Shown piece by piece: positions 57,873 through 64,000 of a stretch of DNA of 64,000 nt. Source of the stretch: Spongilla lacustris (Eukaryota > Porifera > Demospongiae > Spongillida > Spongillidae); NCBI GenBank assembly GCA_949361645.1, contig OX442436.1, positions 1,091,179 to 1,155,178 of the forward strand, in the 5' to 3' direction. Numbering within the stretch: position 1 is the stretch's first letter; each line of letters starts with the position of its first letter. Made by a program: the position numbers and the translations under genes. A model generated the notes under the pieces. The model was not told the DNA's origin. It saw only the letters and a program-made list of their open reading frames with translations, and did no database searches.

Positions 57873-60634
57873 ATGGCTGGTACGCGTATAACCGACGTAA
57901 TGTTTATAGATGGACCTGGTCTGTTCAAGAAGTACCAATGTCCATCTTGTGGCTGTCTGTTGAAGAATGCAGTTCAATTGAGCTGCGGACATTGGCTATG
58001 TCAGGAGTGCGCAGAACGGATCTTTGAAATAAACACGTGAGTTAGAGGAGAACCAAGTGGATAGACTTTGTAATGCATCCAAATGCATCAAATGTATACA
58101 TATTTCTGTCGGTTGAACGATGATTGCATTGGTTGTACAGCACGACGAGCACGTGATGTGACCACGTAGTTGGCAGTCTGCACTAAGGGTTGTCAAATGC
58201 ATGGGGAGGTGTGGTGTGCATGTACGAGGTGAGAGATTAATAAGGAGCAGCAACAGGTACAGATTATTTACTTTAATGCATGATAAAATGATGACTGTTA
58301 ATTAACTTGAAATCAGCAAGCTGCCATTAATTAATCAACTAGTCTCCTGTTTGCTTAATTTCAGATGTTTTTTCAAGTTTTATTGTTTCTCATAATTTCT
58401 TCCTATGCTATTTAATACTTCAAGTTAAATTTTAAACACCCTGTAGAATAAGATTTTATCTCCAGTTCACCTAGATGTCCGCGTAGTGACTGTAATGATG
58501 AAATGGAAAGTGCTGAAGGGTCAAAGGTGTGTTGATACATGCACGTGCAGAACATTGCACATTGCACTTTGACCTTTTCTTTCTCCTTTTCCAGTACTTC
58601 CCAGATCGCTTTGTGCGCAAGGAAATCCTTGGATCTAACGTGAGGTGTATTAACCATGCAGAAGGTTGTGTTTGGGCTGGAAAGGTTTCCACTTTGGAGG
58701 TATGTATCAGGGGAGTATTCATGTAATAACTCGGGCAGCTGGGAGGGTGAGGGTGAGTGCAATAGAAGTATTCATCTCAGTGCTTTTAGGGGAAAAAATG
58801 TAATGATAAAGTCTACAGTAAGGTGGCCGATACCACTAGGGGTGACCTAATTGGGCAATACTGTAGAGATTAACTGATATATGTGTGTGTGTATGTGTGT
58901 ATGTGTGTATGTGTGTATGTGTGTATGTGTGTATGTGTGCATGTGTGTATGTGTATGCGTATGTGTGTGTGCATGTGTGGCTGAATGGGAGAAACACCAT
59001 GCAATTTGTTCATTAAGATTAGTAACTTAATAAATTGATGAACAAATGTATGTAGTGCGTGTTTGTGTATTGCCATGCAAACATACATTAAAATTATCTA
59101 CTAATTTAATAACAGAATCACCTTGGCAAGTGTGAGTATCAGCTACTATCATGTCCACTTCAGTGTGGAGCCAAAGTTACACCTCAAGAGGTAAACTGCT
59201 ACAAAATTTGTACATAGTATTTATTGTTAATGTTGTCACAGGAACTTCAATTAAAGTAACTTATTGGCTTGTAGAATAGTTTTAAAAAATTATTTCTGGA
59301 TAGTGTCTTATCTGTCCCTCCCCCCCCCCCCCCCCCCCCCCCCCCACTTAGATGGAAAAGCACATAGCATTATGTCCAAAAGCAATGAGGCAGTGCCCAC
59401 TTCATGAGCTTGGGTGTGAACATAAAGACAAGGTATATTCATGTATAGCCTGTGAATGTGCTGGGATGGGGATGGTTCATTGTTGCTTGTGATGGTACTT
59501 ACAAAGAAAAAAAAAAGTACATGGTTGCTGGGTGGCAATAAGTGCCTAAAGAGAAAAATACTTACTTGGGAACATATATTGAAACAGCTGGAAACAAATT
59601 TGTTTATGCATGCAAGAACAAATTTGAATTTGTTTATGCATGCATGTTTACTGCTACCCGAAACTAATTTCACAAACCTTTTCACTTTCTAGATGGACAG
59701 TGAAGGGCTTGCAAGTCACATCAGTAATGGAGGACTGGCACAGCACATAACAATCTTGGCTACTGCCATTAATATGCTTCGCAGTGGTGTCCATGGTGAT
59801 GGTGAGGACAGTGGATTGGTTGAAGAAGATAGCAACATGGTAGTATCTGATGGAGGCTCCAGTGGGTACTCCAGTAGGCAGATCACTGATAAAAGGAGTG
59901 CTGCTCCAAGAAGGGTAAAACCAAGAGCACCAAGGGTAGAGAGAGATGGTCCATTATTTGATAGTGACAATATTACCACAGAAATGTCCAAGCTAAAAGA
60001 TGAATTGGAAGGCACTTGCACAAATGAAATTAAAAAAAGAGATGCAGAAATTGCTCAACTGCGAGCCCAACTGTCTAATCTTGAAAAGAAGGTTCAAGCT
60101 AAGGAGACTGAAAGTGAAGATCGTGGTTTTCGCCTTTCGCTCCTGGAGAATGTCAGCCATGATGGTACAATGATATGGAAGATCCCTCAGTTTGCTCAGA
60201 GAGTGGTTGATGCCCAAAGTGGAAAGTACACCTCCATCTTCAGCCTCCCCTTCTACACCAGTCGCTATGGTTACAAGCTTTGCCTGAGGCTGTACATCCT
60301 TGGTGATGGGATTGGCAAGGGTACACACATGTCTCTGTTCTTTGTCGTGATGCGTGGAGAGTTTGACAACATCCTTCAATGGCCATTCACATACAAGGTC
60401 ACCTTTAGACTTCTCAACCAAAGTGGTGGCAAGGACATTGTAGACAGCTTCCTCCCTGATCCAATGAGCAGCTCATTCAAGAAACCAAAGACCGACATGA
60501 ATGTGGCTTCAGGGTGTCCACGTTTTGTTCCAATAAGTGACATTAAAAGTGGAGGGTACATTGTTGATGACACCATCTTCATCAAAGTTATGGTGGAGGA
60601 TGCATGCGTACAGACATCTTCTAGAAAACAATGA
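57873..60634 (+). CDS. TRAF-like protein B (RING, TRAF zinc fingers, MATH)
   Basis: Exons 57873-58036, 58466-58526, 58595-58699, 59116-59190, 59352-59432 and 59693-60634 join in phase to 475 codons, with the same exon structure as A. The RING has YQCPSCGCLL, LSCGHWLCQECAERI and SPRCPRSDC. Zinc-finger exons are YFPDRFVRKEILG with GCVWAGKVSTLE, CEYQLLSCPLQCGA, and LCPKAMRQCPLHELGCEHK. The last exon has a Ser/acidic stretch, basic RRVKPRAPRV, a coiled coil (EIAQLRAQLSNLEKKVQAKE) and the MATH domain (RGFRLSLLENVSHDGTMIWK to DDTIFIKVMVED). It differs from A in having a longer linker. The acceptor of exon 5 is preceded by about 27 consecutive C. The function (receptor-proximal ubiquitin signalling) is inferred from the family. 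Confidence 0.94.
58878..58978. repeat. TGTGTATG microsatellite
   Basis: (TGTGTATG)n about 100 bp in a TRAF-like B intron. Confidence 0.9.
59317..59346. repeat. Poly-C polypyrimidine tract
   Basis: About 27 C directly before ACTTAG, the acceptor of TRAF-like B exon 5. Confidence 0.93.
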
Positions 60635-61333
60635 TTGATTGGTGAGACTTGAAATGCTATATCATTAGAGAAATGAAGAAGTGCAATACAGATATAACGA
60701 TCTACTTTCAGGTATTCCCTTTACTTGATTGTTCCATTTGTCTGTCCAGCTAAGGTACACTGATATGTGTCATTAGCACATATGACAGAAAAATATTTTT
60801 AGAACATGAACTTACAAAATTGTTTTGCTTATGTTCTAATTTTAAATCATTGATATGTTGGTTATTGTGACTTGTATACACGGATGTATAAACTGTAATC
60901 TTGCAAGCCAGACACATATGGTTGGTAGGGAGGGATAACCTGGACTTACCAGGTACCCAGTCCATTAACTTTGGCTGGCTTATGAGACTACTTACTTGGA
61001 ATTTAGTGATGCACACCGGCAACACACTAGCCACTACTACTGCTCACTTCAAAAACTATAATGGTTGTGGGTGGGGCTGTACATGTGTTTATAAGTGGTT
61101 TAGTCACACAACAACATTATTGAGGTGAGGAACGCTTTTGAAGATCTCGCAGCTATCTTTCTACAAAGATGTGTGACACCAAAAGAACCAGTAATACAGG
61201 AAACAGATGATTCCATGAACAAACCAGCAAAACCTAGCAATCTACAAATGGCTCTTGAATAATGATGTAATTGGAATGTTCAGCCAGGGAAATGCCTTAC
61301 ATTATTAATATTTATTGTTGTCGGTGAACTGAG
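60635..61333. other. Interval between TRAF-like B and C
   Basis: B 3' region and C 5' region, AT-rich unique sequence. No gene recognised. Confidence 0.5.
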
Positions 61334-62561
61334 ATGGCGATGTACCAACGAATAACGGACTCGATGTTCTTGGACGGACCAGGGCTATTTAAGAAGTACA
61401 GTTGTCCCCAGTGTGATCACATACTGAAGGATGCCGTTCAACCGAGCTGCAGTCATTGGTTATGTCAAAGCTGCGCCGACAACGTCTTTGAGAATGCAAG
61501 AGGTTCAAGGTAAGTCCCATTTGCCTTACATAACTGTAAGACTTAGCCCTATAGTTATGATTGTTTAAATAAATAAATACCCATGGTACGGCAAATGCCA
61601 TTAGCCTAGACACTGGAATGGTACTACAGCCAGTACAGGGCAGTAGCCTCGCAGGCCAAACGTACCAAGGACATAATACACACATAGTTTTGATCGAGTC
61701 CGTCGTAGGCCTATGTCGAACGAAGTACGCGAGACTAGGCAGATCATAGGCCTAGTCAGTGGACAAAATCGATCTCTGAATATGCTACACTAAATTTAAT
61801 ATATTAGGCCTATATAGGCATACTCCGAAATTGCCTGTGAAAATAAGTCGAGTTCTCTGACGTGATAAAGTCCTGGCGTTGCGGACCTTTTTTTTGCTCA
61901 TTTGTCAGTTGTCAATGCAAGTTCAATTGTGCAGTAAGCACGTGTGGAGAATTGCTTCCGGGCTCCTGGGGGAAGGTGTCAATATCGCCTGGCTACAGCA
62001 GTAAAATTGAAACTGAATAAAGGACATTATTGTGAAATCAGTTACTTTGCAAGCTGCTCACATCAGTGCATGATATACCATATGTGATGTCAAAATCGCA
62101 AATGAAGCAGTTATCTGTTACATAACTCTCATGTGTGCACTTTGGCAGACTACATTGCATACTCTCACAACAGAATACATGTACAAGTAGCATGCACCAG
62201 TACCCAGTGCATTGGGTTTTTGATGCATGCATACAATAATTTTAAGAGCACTTATATTGAGAGTCAGATTACATTTGATAATAAGGTCACATCTCAGTCC
62301 ATAGCAGTGCTTTTTCATGTGCACCTTTCTTGACCCCAGTTCGCCCAGATGCCCTCACAGGGATTGTGGTGAAGAGCTGGAGACTCAGGATGGGGCCAAG
62401 GTCCATTGTGTGTCTTGTCCTAAGACCTTTCACCACATATGTTAACCATCACCAGTACTTCCCTGATCGCTTTTGTGAGGAAGGAGATATTAAACTTTAG
62501 TGTGAGGTGTGTCAACTATGCTGAAGGCTGCAGTTGGACTGGAAAAATATCTCTTTTGGAG
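61334..62561 (+). pseudogene. TRAF-like protein C, partial or broken copy
   Basis: Three exons parallel to A and B. 61334-61509 encodes the RING start (MAMYQRITDSMFLDGPGLFK, YSCPQCDHIL, VQPSCSHWLCQSCADNV). 62340-62400 encodes SPRCPHRDCGEELETQDGAK. 62456-62561 encodes the first zinc finger (YFPDRF, then VRKEILNFSVRCVNYAEGCS in a frame shifted by one extra T in the TTTT run near 62472). No fourth exon or MATH exon is recognised before 64000. One RING position is Ser-His (PSCSHW) where A and B have Gly-His, which keeps the Cys and His ligands. It may be a truncated copy or continue beyond the window, and the T insertion may be a sequence error. Its start region resembles B most (DGPGLFKKY). Confidence 0.7.
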
Positions 62562-64000
62562 GTAATTTGATCAGAAGTTCGGATACATGCCATTTCATGG
62601 CCAGAAATGGAGGACATGAGTGTCGCAGGCGGGAATGAGAATAGTAGTGGTGTTTTACCGTTTCGTTGGCGTAAGTTAAGCCAAAGCGTTCGAAGCTATC
62701 AAACAGTACATGGAGAAATTTCTGTTGTAAACATGTAGCTCACGATTATTTACCCATCTGAATCATTTTTAATGTGCTGATGCAATTTGCATGGTCATAT
62801 CAGCAAAAAGCAATAGTCCTGCACAAAGTTTAGTGGGTTTTGATAATCGTGGGATTCGGGGATAAAAACACGAAGTTAAAGCAAGATCCCACAATATACA
62901 TTTTACCATACTGAAAAGGTGTAGTATGATGCGTTGAAAATAGGAAGTCCATAGCTATAACCATCTACAAGTTGTGTAACGTGTAATTATTACAAGGAGC
63001 TGCAAGTATACAAAACAAATTTCGGAAAGCGTCATATCGCACATACAAACGGTACAGTACAGTGGTAAAGCCCGCTACATGTACATGATTATCTGTTGGA
63101 ATACACCATTTTGTCACATTCATAGGCCAGTGGATGTTTGAAGGCAAACATTATGAACTCCTGCAGGTAACATCATGCAGAGCTCGTTCAAAACATTGCA
63201 GCTCATTGTAAACAACATTGCCGCAGTACAATCAGTTCATTGCATATCACTCTATATACTATCTATGCAGCAGCACACAGATACATAACAAAACATCAGT
63301 AATGTGCACTTACAAACTGGATACATAGGTTTCAAGGTCAAAACAGTGAGATCTTGGAAGGAGTTAACTGACATGCTGAGTAAATTATCACTTTTGTCAT
63401 CAGTCTTAATTTGCTAAATATATGTTGGACCCTAGCTTGTTTACTTCCTTTTTACACCAATATTGCCTTCAAATCCTATGTGCCTGGATATAGTGTTGAA
63501 TTCAGCTCTGCCAATCCACTGTCTTTGAAGACAATACTATGAACAAGTAGTAAGCCAACTCATCTAAATTGACCAACACCCTAAGGATGACACTCCACTC
63601 TCATATTGCATGTTGTATTGCTGATGCATACTCCTAGTCAAGCGGCTGCGATGAGCGAGTTGACAAGAGAGTGCATATGCTAGTACACAAATATTATTGT
63701 GACTCGTGAATATATTATGCATGCACATGCATCAGTGTAGTAACAATCAACTGAATCATGACAATTACCTGCGTGCAAAGGCAGTACTAATGATAAGCTA
63801 ACACATGTAATACGCAGAACCAAACCACATGCTACATAACTCATGAAGAAAGTTGCCGGTAGGAAGGTGACAGGGCTGAAGAAACATAGTTGCACCCGAG
63901 ATTTCTTGACAACCAAACAGTGGATGTTAATATAATTGATTAAGCTTTATTTAATTATCTTCCAACATTTTTTCAACAATGTTAGTTTTGGTGTGTAGAC
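62562..64000. other. Terminal interval, no gene recognised
   Basis: AT-rich unique sequence with no further TRAF exon, repeat array or recognisable ORF up to the window end. Confidence 0.5.

Noticed and set aside
59716..60585. Antisense ORFs over the TRAF MATH exon
   Set aside because: Mirror ORFs of a long conserved exon; the sense strand has the MATH domain.

Overview
The window is eukaryotic nuclear DNA from an invertebrate animal. It carries spliced genes with canonical GT-AG introns, many only 52-80 nt long, separated or interrupted by large amounts of simple-sequence DNA. The gene set (TRAF family, TESK/LIMK-type kinase, kelch-BTB protein, kinesin-13, RanBP3, p97/VCP) is metazoan. Compact introns, tyrosine-recombinase elements and many foldback elements would fit a sponge or another early-branching animal, but that placement is inference from style and not a species call.

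Layout. 1-2000: one exon of an RNF113-like CCCH/RING gene followed by a 1.6 kb array of an 18-bp unit. 2000-10550: gene-poor, with a 36-bp minisatellite, dispersed repeats, a 795-bp terminal-inverted-repeat element with a 5-bp target duplication, and one unassigned ORF. 10557-13859 (-): five-exon kelch-BTB protein. 14806-22110 (-): kinesin-13 microtubule depolymerase, about 27 exons. 22254-34342 (+): RanBP3-like Ran-binding protein in nine exons, starting 143 bp from the kinesin start, so the two share a divergent promoter. Its 5.9-kb intron holds a degenerate tyrosine-recombinase gene, a roughly 1-kb foldback element and several arrays. 35250-40051 (-): TESK-type kinase with several reading-frame lesions. 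42881-53728 (+): complete p97/VCP in 20 exons. 55667-57339 (-), 57873-60634 (+) and 61334-62561 (+): three TRAF-like RING/zinc-finger genes. The first two are head to head, with nearly identical MATH domains and diverged N-terminal halves.

Two themes stand out. First, much of the tandem repetition is anchored on splice signals. In two kinesin introns the repeat unit is a copy of the 5' splice site (in one case including the last 15 nt of the exon), a p97 intron starts as a similar array at its donor, and at least six introns have their polypyrimidine tract expanded into a pyrimidine array just upstream of the acceptor. Second, single-base indels interrupt otherwise perfect exons. Four cancel out in the essential p97 gene, and others occur in the kinase, a TRAF copy and the recombinase. 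This points to residual sequence error, with real decay possible for the non-essential copies.

The genes do not form an operon or one pathway. Kinesin-13, RanBP3 and p97 are housekeeping functions (spindle and microtubules, nuclear export, protein segregation). The kelch-BTB protein (Cul3 adaptor) and the RING TRAFs are predicted ubiquitin-system and signalling components.
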